Below, piece after piece: positions 44,588-53,608 of a stretch of 64,000 nucleotides of DNA (within the stretch, counting starts at the first letter, position 1; each line of letters starts with the position of its first letter). The position numbers and the translations under genes are program-made. This stretch comes from Anaerotignum faecicola (GTDB lineage Bacteria; Bacillota; Clostridia; Lachnospirales; Anaerotignaceae), in the NCBI RefSeq assembly GCF_003865035.1, contig NZ_BHVZ01000004.1:191113-255112 (forward strand), written 5' to 3'. Below the pieces are notes generated by a model. It was not told where the DNA came from and searched no databases. It saw nothing but the letters and a program-made list of their open reading frames with translations.

Positions 44588-47500
44588 TCAGCCCTCCTGT
44601 ACGAAGGAAACCAGCAAATCGCCCTGATTTACCTGTTCGCCCTCTTTTACATAAATCTTATCAATCACGCCGTCCTGATTTGCAACAATGGAGGTTTCCA
44701 TCTTCATTGCTTCAACCGTCAGCAGAGGCTGGTTCTTCTTAACCTCCTCACCCTCCTTCACCAGAATCTTGGAAACGGTGCCGGGGATGGAGGAGCCAAG
44801 GTGGAAGGGATTATTTTTATCTGCCTTCAGCTTACCGTCGCTCTTTACCTCAAGGTGCTTATCCAGAACCTTAATTTCACGCATAACGCCGTTGATTTCA
44901 AAGGTCAGTGTACGGATACCCTCTGCGTTGGGCTCTGTCATATCGATATATTTAATCAGAATATCCTTACCTTCGCCGATTTCGATAGAGGTTTCTTCGC
45001 CCTTCGCCAGACCGAAGAAGAATACATCACTGCTCAGCTTGGATACGTCTGTATAAACCTCCTCATGGTTTACATAGTCATCATATACCTTAGGATACAG
45101 TGCATAGGAAAGCACATTTCTGGGGTTCACCTTCTTCAGTGCATGTGCTTCATGCAGATGCTTTTCGATAGCTTCCCAATCCGCAGGAGGAAGCAGTGCG
45201 CCTGCTCTGCCCTCGATGGGCTTCTGCCCTTTCAGCACGATTTTCTGCAAATCCGCAGGGAAGCCGCCCTCAGGCTGACCGATGTTGCCAAGGAAGTAAT
45301 CCACAACGGAATCGGGATAGGAAACCTCCGCCCCTTCTGTCATGATGTTATCCTTTGTCAGTCCGTTTTTGGACATGAAGATTGCCATATCGCCAACAAC
45401 CTTGGAGGAGGGTGTTACCTTAACGATGTTGCCCAGAAGGTCATTCGCATCCTTATACAGGTGCTTGATTTCCTCGAACTGGTCGGCGGAGCCCATTGCC
45501 TTAACCTGTGCCAGCAGGTTGGAATACTGACCGCCGGGGATTTCGTATTTATAGATTTCCGTATTGGGTGTCTTCATTTCACTTTCAAAGCCTGTGAAAA
45601 TCTGACGCACACCCTGATAATAATGGCTCAGCTCAATCAGCTGTTCGGTATTCAGACCGGTATCTCTTTCTGTGCCCTTCAACGCTTCCACAACAGCGTT
45701 CATGGAGGGCTGAGAGGTCAGAGAGGACATGGACTGAATTGCAAGGTCAACAATATCCACGCCTGCCTCTGCCGCCATCAGAACGGTGCTGACACCGTTG
45801 CCTGTTGTATCGTGTGTATGCAGGTGCAGAGGAATGTGAAGCTCTTTTTTCAGTGTGCTGAACAGCTCCTTCGCCGCATAGGGCTTCAAAAGACCTGCCA
45901 TATCCTTGATTGCGAAGATGTGACAGCCCATAGCCTCCAGCTCTTTTGCTTTTCTGATATAGTAATCCAGTGTATATTTTGTTTCGTTAGGGTCTAAGAT
46001 ATCCCCTGTGTAGCAGATGGAGCCTTCTACGATTTTGCCTGTATTCAGCGCGACCTCGATGGGCATCTTCATATTTTCCACCCAGTTGAGGGAATCGAAA
46101 ATACGGAACACATCAATGCCGCGTTCTGCGGAAACCTCAATGAATTTCTGCACCACGTTATCGGGGTAGTTTGCATAGCCGACTGCGTTGGATGCACGCA
46201 GGAGCATCTGAATCAGTGTGTTGGGCATTGCCGCTCTCAGCTGCTGCAGACGCACCCAAGGGGATTCCTTGAGGAAACGATACGCAACGTCAAAGGTTGC
46301 GCCGCCCCATGCTTCTACGGAGAAGGCATTTGCCATTGCCATATTTGTTGCGGGTGCAGCGGCCATCAGGTCATTGGTACGCAGTCTGGTTGCCATCAGG
46401 GACTGATGCGCGTCACGCATGGAGGTATCTGTTACCAGCAGGCGTTTTTCCTTCAAAAGGGACTGTGTATACGCCTTTGCGCCCATCTTGAGGAAGGTAT
46501 CCCTTGCACCGGGAACCTCAATGGTTTTGCCATTTTCGGTCTTGCCGAAGGAAGGCACAACGATGGGGTCAAACTGCGGCTTCTGTCCCTTGGATTCATT
46601 GACAATCTGGTTGCCGATGAATTCCGCAATCTTGCTTGCTCTGTCCTTTCCGGGAATGAAGCGGAACAGCTCAGGTGTTTTTTCGATAAAGGTTGTCGTA
46701 CATTTCCCTTCACTCCATGTTTCGCTCTGCAAAACATTGATGAGGAAAGGAATATTTGTTTTTACGCCGCGGATACGGGTTTCCTTAATCGCACGAATTG
46801 CCTTATTGGTCACGCCCTTAAAGGTTCTGTCATGTGCGATAATCTTAACCAGCAGGCTGTCATAATAAGGAGTAACCTCTGCGCCTGTGTGGGCTGTGCC
46901 GCCATCCAGACGGATACCGTTGCCGGCAGGGGAACGATATACGTTAATCTTGCCTGTATCGGGCATGAAATTGTTTGCAGGGTCTTCCGTTGTGATACGC
47001 AGCTGCACGGAATAGCCGTTGCAGTGTACATCCTCCTGAGAGGAAATGCCGATTTCGGGCGCACTCAGAGGATAGCCCTCCTCAATCAGAATCTGTGCCT
47101 GCACGATATCAATACCGGTTACCTCCTCGGAAACGGTATGCTCTACCTGAATACGAGGGTTCATTTCGATGAAGTAGTAGTTTTCATCGGCATCCACCAG
47201 AAATTCCAGTGTGCCGGCGTTCTTATAGCCTACATGCTTGGACAGACGCACTGCATCCGCCAGAATTTTTTCTCTGACAGGCTGGCTTACGGTAAAGGCA
47301 GGCGCAAATTCGATTACCTTCTGGTGTCTTCTCTGCACGGAACAGTCACGGTCAAACAGATGCACCACATTGCCGTATTTATCGCCAAGCACCTGTACTT
47401 CGATATGCTTGGGGTCACGCAGATATTTTTCTACGAAAATTTTATCATCACCAAAGGCCTTCTTTGCTTCGTTTCTTGCTTCTTCAAATTCCTTGGGCAT

Positions 47501-48052
47501 TTCCTCTGCGGAATTTACAATACGCATACCGCGACCGCCGCCGCCGTTGGATGCCTTCAGCATAACGGGATAGCCGACCTTCCGGGCAACCTCCATTACC
47601 TCATCCAGACTTCTGACTGCATGGTCAACACCGGGGATGATGGGAACATTACATTCGATTGCCATTTTCTTGGAAGAAATCTTATCCCCCATTTTATACA
47701 TGACATCTACATTGGGGCCGATAAAAGCAATCCCCTCTTTTTCGCATGCCTCAACAAATTCGGGATTTTCGGAAAGGAACCCATATCCGGGATGGATCGC
47801 ATCTACACCTTTTGCTTTCGCAATTTTGATGATGTTATTGATATCCAGATATGCGTCCAGAGGACCTTTTTCGGGGTTCAGCATATAAGCCTCGTCCGTT
47901 TTTGTGCGGAACAGCGCATATTTATCCTCCTTTGAGAAAATACCTACTGTCTGAATGCCCAATTCATTCAGCGCACGATACACACGAATGGCAATTTCGC
48001 CACGGTTTGCAACCAGAACCTTTTTAAATTTTCTAATTTCTACGTTCTGCAT
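44588..48052 (-). CDS. pyc: Pyruvate carboxylase
   Basis: 1154 residues from the ATG at 48050-48052 (AAAGGAGG site; an earlier ATG 18 codons upstream has none). N-terminal biotin carboxylase (VANRGEIAIRV; MLKASNGGGGRGMRIV; FIEMNPRIQVEHTVSEEVTG), carboxyltransferase (SMRDAHQSLMATR; HTHDTTGN), and C-terminal biotinyl domain with EAMKME. It makes oxaloacetate from pyruvate and bicarbonate for anaplerosis. Complete and of normal length. Mono-cistronic with strong terminator. Confidence 0.95.
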   Translation of the reverse strand: MQNVEIRKFKKVLVANRGEIAIRVYRALNELGIQTVGIFSKEDKYALFRTKTDEAYMLNPEKGPLDAYLDINNIIKIAKAKGVDAIHPGYGFLSENPEFVEACEKEGIAFIGPNVDVMYKMGDKISSKKMAIECNVPIIPGVDHAVRSLDEVMEVARKVGYPVMLKASNGGGGRGMRIVNSAEEMPKEFEEARNEAKKAFGDDKIFVEKYLRDPKHIEVQVLGDKYGNVVHLFDRDCSVQRRHQKVIEFAPAFTVSQPVREKILADAVRLSKHVGYKNAGTLEFLVDADENYYFIEMNPRIQVEHTVSEEVTGIDIVQAQILIEEGYPLSAPEIGISSQEDVHCNGYSVQLRITTEDPANNFMPDTGKINVYRSPAGNGIRLDGGTAHTGAEVTPYYDSLLVKIIAHDRTFKGVTNKAIRAIKETRIRGVKTNIPFLINVLQSETWSEGKCTTTFIEKTPELFRFIPGKDRASKIAEFIGNQIVNESKGQKPQFDPIVVPSFGKTENGKTIEVPGARDTFLKMGAKAYTQSLLKEKRLLVTDTSMRDAHQSLMATRLRTNDLMAAAPATNMAMANAFSVEAWGGATFDVAYRFLKESPWVRLQQLRAAMPNTLIQMLLRASNAVGYANYPDNVVQKFIEVSAERGIDVFRIFDSLNWVENMKMPIEVALNTGKIVEGSICYTGDILDPNETKYTLDYYIRKAKELEAMGCHIFAIKDMAGLLKPYAAKELFSTLKKELHIPLHLHTHDTTGNGVSTVLMAAEAGVDIVDLAIQSMSSLTSQPSMNAVVEALKGTERDTGLNTEQLIELSHYYQGVRQIFTGFESEMKTPNTEIYKYEIPGGQYSNLLAQVKAMGSADQFEEIKHLYKDANDLLGNIVKVTPSSKVVGDMAIFMSKNGLTKDNIMTEGAEVSYPDSVVDYFLGNIGQPEGGFPADLQKIVLKGQKPIEGRAGALLPPADWEAIEKHLHEAHALKKVNPRNVLSYALYPKVYDDYVNHEEVYTDVSKLSSDVFFFGLAKGEETSIEIGEGKDILIKYIDMTEPNAEGIRTLTFEINGVMREIKVLDKHLEVKSDGKLKADKNNPFHLGSSIPGTVSKILVKEGEEVKKNQPLLTVEAMKMETSIVANQDGVIDKIYVKEGEQVNQGDLLVSFVQEG

Positions 48053-48239
48053 GGGGGATACCTCCTTTTTCGGTTTTTGTATAGATTGCTTTGGATGCCA
48101 AAGCATTTTTAACTTGTCTTAGAAAAACATAGTTTCTCCCTATTATAATACAGGAATTTCTATTCGTAAACCATAAATTGTGTCGAATACCCATAAGAAA
48201 TACTTATGTCTTTATATTGTGGACAAAAAACTGTATTCT

Positions 48240-49625
48240 TTATCCATTTCCTTTTTTCCCAAAGACATGATTCAGAAGTTGTGACAAAAATTTTGCTTCC
48301 ACCACGCGGATATTCTCCAAATGCAGCTCCCGCATACCGCCTGCGGGAATGAAAACCTGCTTGAAGCCCATGCGGTCCAGCTCCTTGATGCGGCTTTCCA
48401 TGGAAGGAACACGCTTCAATTCGCCCGTCAGCCCGACATCGGCAAGAAATGCCCAATCCGAGGGAATCGGCTTATCATAAACCGAGGAAGCAATGCTCAT
48501 CAGCACGGCAAGATTTGCCGCCTGCTCCTTCAGATACAGACCGCCTGTGGTCTTGATGACAACATTTTTATCATAGAGCTTAATGCCGCCCCTCTGCTCC
48601 AGAATGGAAATCAGCGTATTCATGGTATCCTTTTTCATGGTTTCGCTGATGCGCGAGGGATACGGCGTGAAGGAAGGGGAAACCAGACTTTCGATTTCCG
48701 CAATGACAGGACGAGAGCCCTCCTTCAAAACCGCAATCGCACTGCCGGAAACAGAATCGCCCCTCTCCCGTTTCGTTACAAAATAAGCCGAGGGGTTTTC
48801 GATGGACGCAAGCCCTGCCTCTGTCATAGTGAAAAAGCCCATTTCGCCCGTACTGCCGAAGCGGTTTTTCGTTGCAACCAGACACCGCAGCTCATCCGCA
48901 CCCTCGCCCTCCAGCACAAGCACCGCATCCACCAGATGCTCCAAGGCGCGCAGACCTGCGATTTCATCGCTTTTATTCATCTGCCCTATCATCAGCACCG
49001 CTCTGGGGCGGCTTTTATTTTTTGCCTGCGCCACCAGAGCAGACGCACATTCCATGGTCTGCGTCGGGTTGCCTGCGCGCGAGGGCAGAAATTCCGCCAG
49101 AGAAAAGGTCTGGATGCTGTCCAGAATAATCAGATCGGGGTCAATTTCCCGAATCGCGTCCAATACGTTGTCCATAGAGGTGTCCGCCACAATCCAGATA
49201 TTTTCCGCAATGGTGTCCAGAATACGGTCTGCACGGTTTTTAATCTGACTGTCACTCTCCTCCCCCGATGCATAAAGCACCCGAAAGCCCTGCTTTGCCA
49301 GCGCAGATGCCGCCATCAGGCTCAGGGTGGATTTGCCGCCGCCGGGGGGCGAGGTGATGATGGTGACGGAATCGCGCACAATGCCGCCGCCCATCACGCG
49401 GTCAAATTCCGCAATGCCTGTCAGCAGGCGTTGGTCACTGCCCGTTTCCACCTCCGAAAGGCGGGAAACCGGCTGCTTCGGCGCTGCCTTCGCCGCCTTT
49501 GTGCTACCCCTGACCTGCGCCGTTTCCGCAAGGGTATTCCATTCGCCGCAATCGGGGCATTTGCCTGCCCATTTCGGGCTTTGATATCCGCAGCTTGTAC
49601 ATTGATAGACTGTTTTGATTTTCAT
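48240..49625 (-). CDS. radA: DNA repair protein RadA (Sms)
   Basis: 461 residues: zinc finger CTSCGYQSPKWAGKCPDCG, RecA-like ATPase with Walker A TSPPGGGKST, the KNRFG motif (ATKNRFGSTGE), and a Lon-like C-terminal domain (EQAANLAVLMSIASSV; GLTGELKRV). A branch-migration helicase in recombination repair. Complete. Confidence 0.95.
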   Translation of the reverse strand: MKIKTVYQCTSCGYQSPKWAGKCPDCGEWNTLAETAQVRGSTKAAKAAPKQPVSRLSEVETGSDQRLLTGIAEFDRVMGGGIVRDSVTIITSPPGGGKSTLSLMAASALAKQGFRVLYASGEESDSQIKNRADRILDTIAENIWIVADTSMDNVLDAIREIDPDLIILDSIQTFSLAEFLPSRAGNPTQTMECASALVAQAKNKSRPRAVLMIGQMNKSDEIAGLRALEHLVDAVLVLEGEGADELRCLVATKNRFGSTGEMGFFTMTEAGLASIENPSAYFVTKRERGDSVSGSAIAVLKEGSRPVIAEIESLVSPSFTPYPSRISETMKKDTMNTLISILEQRGGIKLYDKNVVIKTTGGLYLKEQAANLAVLMSIASSVYDKPIPSDWAFLADVGLTGELKRVPSMESRIKELDRMGFKQVFIPAGGMRELHLENIRVVEAKFLSQLLNHVFGKKGNG

Positions 49626-49656
49626 AGCATTCCCTCAATCGTATCTTTTCTATAAT

Positions 49657-49700
49657 AAAAGGACTGCAATCCAACCCATCGGATTACAGTCCCTTTTTGT
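49657..49700. terminator. Terminator between radA and the 137-aa gene
   Basis: GGACTG(C)AATCC pairs with GGATTACAGTCC, one mismatch, followed by CTTTTTGTTTTTT on the plus strand and a U-rich tail on the minus strand. Confidence 0.75.
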
Positions 49701-49706
49701 TTTTTA

Positions 49707-50120
49707 TCAGCCGATTTTTTCGATTGCAACAGAAGGGGTATCCTTACCCAGCTCTACGCTGAAGGTTACCTTGCCTGCCAGATTTGTTTTCATCTTGCCG
49801 ACATTCACATCGTCAATCAAAATCTTATATTCTGTATCGGGCTCCAGCTCCATGGTAATCTGTGTATCCTCCAGCCCCTCAACGGTAAATTCTGCGCCTC
49901 TTTCGTTTACGGTGAAATTATGTACGGTTGCGCCGGGAACTGTTTCCAGCAGCATTTTACCGTTCTTTTCCAGCTTTGTGATTTCCTTAAAGGTTTTGAT
50001 TTTATATAAGTCACCACTCACTTCAAAATCAAGGACTTTCTTCTTTTCGTCCATCAGATGATTGCCGAAACTGATTGTGCCATTGTCTTCCTGTCTAATC
50101 AATTCTTCGATTACTGCCAT
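49707..50120 (-). CDS. Uncharacterised conserved protein
   Basis: 137 residues from the ATG at 50118-50120 (GGAGGT site eight bases before). The upstream frame has no site. Beta-rich (DFEVSGDLYKIKTFKEITKL; DTQITMELEPDTEYKILIDD) with a conserved compact form found in Clostridia genomes near clpC and radA. Function unknown. Confidence 0.75.
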   Translation of the reverse strand: MAVIEELIRQEDNGTISFGNHLMDEKKKVLDFEVSGDLYKIKTFKEITKLEKNGKMLLETVPGATVHNFTVNERGAEFTVEGLEDTQITMELEPDTEYKILIDDVNVGKMKTNLAGKVTFSVELGKDTPSVAIEKIG

Positions 50121-50304
50121 TTTCAGTACCTCCACTCGCTTCTCTATTGTGCCTCGCCCGAGAAACCCGAAAAAAAGAGATTCCCGACGTTTGAACCTTT
50201 GTTTGTGCTCCACTGTCAGCGGATAAAACTACGGTTATGATTATAACACAAAATAGATTGCAGGTATAGCTAATTTTTTGAAATCTTTTGCATAAAATCC
50301 TGTA

Positions 50305-52758
50305 TTATTTCACAACGCGGAAGCTGAATCCATTCGTTTTCAGACCAACGGAAACCTTATCCCCCGCTTTGATATTGCCCAGAAGATATTCCTCCGCGAA
50401 GGCATCCTCAATCTTAGACTGGATGGCTCGGCGCAGCGGTCTTGCGCCATACGCCTTATCATAGCCCTCCTCGGCAATTTTTTCGATTGCTTTTTTGGTA
50501 AAGGAAACCGTAATATTCATATTTTCCTTTACACGCTTTGCCATCACATCCGTCAGAAGCCGCACAATTCTCGTGATTTCCTCCTTTTCCAGCGGATGGA
50601 ACACGATAATATCATCAATACGGTTCAGAAATTCGGGCTTGAAGATGTTCTTGATTTCATCCATCACGCCCTTTTTCATCATTTCATAGCTCTGCTCGGG
50701 CGTTTCCACGCTCGTAAAGCCCAGACGCTTGGGGGCGGCAATGCTGCGCGCGCCTGCGTTCGAGGTCATGATGATAACCGTATTCTTGAAGTCCACCTTT
50801 CTGCCCTGACCGTCCGTAATGTGTCCATCGTCCAAAACCTGCAAAAGAATATTAAACACCTCAGGGGATGCCTTTTCGATTTCATCAAACAGCACAACGG
50901 AATAAGGATTGCGGCGCACCTTTTCGCTCAGCTGACCGCCCTCCTCATAGCCGACATAGCCCGGAGGAGAGCCAACCATTCTGGAAACGCTGTGCTTTTC
51001 CATATATTCGGACATATCAATCCGCACCATGGCATTTTCGTCCCCGAAAAGCGCTTCCGCCAGTGCCTTGGAAAGCTCCGTCTTGCCGACACCCGTAGGG
51101 CCGAGGAACAGGAAGGAGCCGATGGGTCTGTTGGGGTCCTTCAAGCCGACACGCCCACGGCGGACAGCCTTTGCCAGTGCCTTCACTGCTTCATCCTGCC
51201 CGATGACTCTTTTATGCAGAACTTCCTCCAGATGGAGCAGACGCTGACTTTCCTCCTCCTGCATGCTCTGCACGGGGATTCCCGTCCAACGGGAAACGAT
51301 TTCTGCGACATTATCTGCCGTCACCACAATTTCGCCGCTGTCATGCGTGGATTCCCATGCGCGCTTTGCCGCCTTCAGACTGGTACGCAGACCATCCTGC
51401 AGCTTTTTGATTTCCGCCGCCTGTTCAAATTCCTCTGTCTTAATGGCAGTCTCCTTTTCCTGCTCCAGCTCTGCAATTCTTGCCTCCAGCTCCTTGATGG
51501 AGGTGGGCGCAGTATACGCAGAAAGACGCAGACAGGAGGCTGCTTCGTCAATCAGGTCGATTGCCTTATCCGGCAGGAATCGCTCCGTTACATAGCGTGC
51601 GGAAAGCTTAACCGCCGCCGCGATTGCTTCATCCGAAATGCGTACCCTATGGTGCATTTCATAGGGGTCCTTCAGTGCTGTCAGCATTTGCACGGCAACC
51701 GCTTCTGTCGGCTCCTCCACGCGCACAGGCTGAAACCGCCGCTCAAAGGCGGCATCCTTTTCAATATGCTTGCGGTATTCCTCAAGAGTGGTTGCGCCAA
51801 TCAGCTGAATTTCCCCTCTTGCCAGAGCAGGCTTGAGAATATTCGAGGCATCAATCGCGCCCTCTGCCGCACCTGCCCCGATGACGGTATGGATTTCATC
51901 AATGAAAAGAATGATATTGCCTGCCGCCTTTACATCCTCCAGTGCCTTTTTCATGCGTTCCTCAAATTCCCCACGATATTTCGAGCCTGCGACCATAGCA
52001 GACAAATCCAGAGAAAGAATCCGCTTATGCCGCAGGGTATCGGGCACATTGCCATCACTGATTTTCTGCGCCAGGCCCTCCACAATCGCCGTTTTCCCGA
52101 CACCGGGGTCACCCATCAGGCAGGGGTTATTCTTCGTTCTGCGGCTCAGAATCCGAATGATACGCTCAATCTCCTGCTCTCTGCCGACAATCGGGTCGAA
52201 TTTTCCCTGCTTTGCCAGTGCCGTCATATCTCGGCTGAATTTATCCAGTGTTTCCGTCTCGGAAATTTCCTCCTTCGGGCGTTCGTGCATCCCCTGCACA
52301 CCGGCAGGCTGCGCCTCGCTTTCGCCCAGAAGCAGCATGATATCCTCATACAGTGTTTGAATATCTACGCCCAAATCCTCCAAAAGCGTGATAGCAAGCG
52401 TATCCGGTTCACGCAGAAGTGCCAGCAGAATATGCTCTGTCCCGACATAATTTGCCCCCAGACGCACCGCCTCCTGCTTGCTGCGCTCCACCACACGCTT
52501 TGCACGCGGTGTCATATCCAAGGGGAGATAAAATTTCTGCTTTTCCCCCTGCATTTCGCAAATACGCTCCATCACCTGATGGTAGGTCACATTCTGCCCC
52601 TCCAACGCCTTTGCGGCAACGCTCTGCTGCACCAATGTCAGCCCAAGCAGGATATGCTCTGTGCCGATATATTCATTGCCCAGCTTTGCTGCGGCCTCCT
52701 TTGCCCTTTGCAGCACATCAAAGGCCTTTTTTGTATATTTCTCCTGCATCCTATTCAC
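50305..52758 (-). CDS. clpC: ATP-dependent Clp protease ATPase ClpC
   Basis: 817 residues: two Clp N repeats (residues 1-145), D1 Walker A GDPGVGKTAIVEGL, a UVR/coiled-coil middle (ELEARIAELEQEKETA) and D2 Walker A GPTGVGKTELSKAL with GYVGYEEGGQLSE. The C-terminal LGF-type loop that docks ClpP lies in the final 100 residues. Protein quality control. In Bacilli clpC follows ctsR-mcsA-mcsB; none is present here, so regulation differs. Confidence 0.95.
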   Translation of the reverse strand: MNRMQEKYTKKAFDVLQRAKEAAAKLGNEYIGTEHILLGLTLVQQSVAAKALEGQNVTYHQVMERICEMQGEKQKFYLPLDMTPRAKRVVERSKQEAVRLGANYVGTEHILLALLREPDTLAITLLEDLGVDIQTLYEDIMLLLGESEAQPAGVQGMHERPKEEISETETLDKFSRDMTALAKQGKFDPIVGREQEIERIIRILSRRTKNNPCLMGDPGVGKTAIVEGLAQKISDGNVPDTLRHKRILSLDLSAMVAGSKYRGEFEERMKKALEDVKAAGNIILFIDEIHTVIGAGAAEGAIDASNILKPALARGEIQLIGATTLEEYRKHIEKDAAFERRFQPVRVEEPTEAVAVQMLTALKDPYEMHHRVRISDEAIAAAVKLSARYVTERFLPDKAIDLIDEAASCLRLSAYTAPTSIKELEARIAELEQEKETAIKTEEFEQAAEIKKLQDGLRTSLKAAKRAWESTHDSGEIVVTADNVAEIVSRWTGIPVQSMQEEESQRLLHLEEVLHKRVIGQDEAVKALAKAVRRGRVGLKDPNRPIGSFLFLGPTGVGKTELSKALAEALFGDENAMVRIDMSEYMEKHSVSRMVGSPPGYVGYEEGGQLSEKVRRNPYSVVLFDEIEKASPEVFNILLQVLDDGHITDGQGRKVDFKNTVIIMTSNAGARSIAAPKRLGFTSVETPEQSYEMMKKGVMDEIKNIFKPEFLNRIDDIIVFHPLEKEEITRIVRLLTDVMAKRVKENMNITVSFTKKAIEKIAEEGYDKAYGARPLRRAIQSKIEDAFAEEYLLGNIKAGDKVSVGLKTNGFSFRVVK

Positions 52759-52906
52759 CTTCCTTGGTTTGGTTTGTTAGCCATCAATGATTGTGATTGC
52801 TAATTTATTCCGGAAAGAAAAGAACCGATACAGGTTCTTCTCCGTAGGTTTCTTCTGATATTCCCATATTATATACCAACTTACTGGAAATTGCAAAGGA
52901 TACTTC

Positions 52907-53578
52907 TTACAATTCCGTTAATTCTTCCGAAAAAAGTGAAAACGGCTCCCCTTCGGGCTTGGCGGTAAAGGAAAACGGCTGTTTCGTATCGGGATGGATG
53001 CCCTCTAAGCGGTAAGACCAGAGCGCAATCTCCGTTTTGCCGCGCTTCGGAACACCTTTGTTATATTTTTTATCCCCCCAGATGGGTACGCCTGCATGCG
53101 CCGTCTGCACGCGAATCTGGTGATGCCTGCCTGTTTCCAGCTCGATTTCCGCCAAGGTCAGCACGCCCTGCTCCGTTTCTTCCTCCGCAAGCCGCCGATA
53201 CCGCAGAGCGGCACGCTTTGCGCCCTTTCTCTCCTTGGAAACCACTTCGGAAAGGTTCGTGCGTGCGTTTTTCAGAAGATAATCCTCTAATCCTCCTTCC
53301 GCCGCAGGCAATCTGCCGCAAAGCACCGTCAGATAGGCTTTTTTCAGCCGATGCTCCTGTATTTCCTTCGCAAGAAAGGCTTCTGCCCTTTTCTCCTTCG
53401 CAAACAGCATTACGCCGCCGACAGGTCTGTCTAAGCGATGCAGAAGTCCAAGCGGCTGTCCGGTATATTCCTCCAAGGCGGAAAGCAGATCCAAATCTCC
53501 TGTTTTATCCGCCTGCGCAGGCATCCCCTGCGGCTTCACTGCCGCAAGCATGACTGCATCCTCATATAAAATCTTCAT
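52907..53578 (-). CDS. RluA-family pseudouridine synthase
   Basis: 223 residues with the RluA core: GLLHRLDRPVGGVMLFAK (catalytic aspartate in HRLDR) and IELETGRHHQIRVQ, plus the C-terminal beta region. No S4 domain, so this is the shorter type seen in Clostridia. Modifies rRNA or tRNA uridines; the target is not known. Confidence 0.88.
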   Translation of the reverse strand: MKILYEDAVMLAAVKPQGMPAQADKTGDLDLLSALEEYTGQPLGLLHRLDRPVGGVMLFAKEKRAEAFLAKEIQEHRLKKAYLTVLCGRLPAAEGGLEDYLLKNARTNLSEVVSKERKGAKRAALRYRRLAEEETEQGVLTLAEIELETGRHHQIRVQTAHAGVPIWGDKKYNKGVPKRGKTEIALWSYRLEGIHPDTKQPFSFTAKPEGEPFSLFSEELTEL

Positions 53579-53608
53579 TCTTTTTCTTCCTTATATAATT
53601 AAAATATA

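Noticed and set aside
46406..47935. 509-codon frame opposite pyruvate carboxylase
   Set aside because: Antisense to a complete conserved gene; no ribosome site.
50596..52803. 735-codon frame opposite clpC on the plus strand
   Set aside because: Lies wholly opposite a conserved ClpC gene; composition (many His, Cys, Arg) is that of an antisense shadow.
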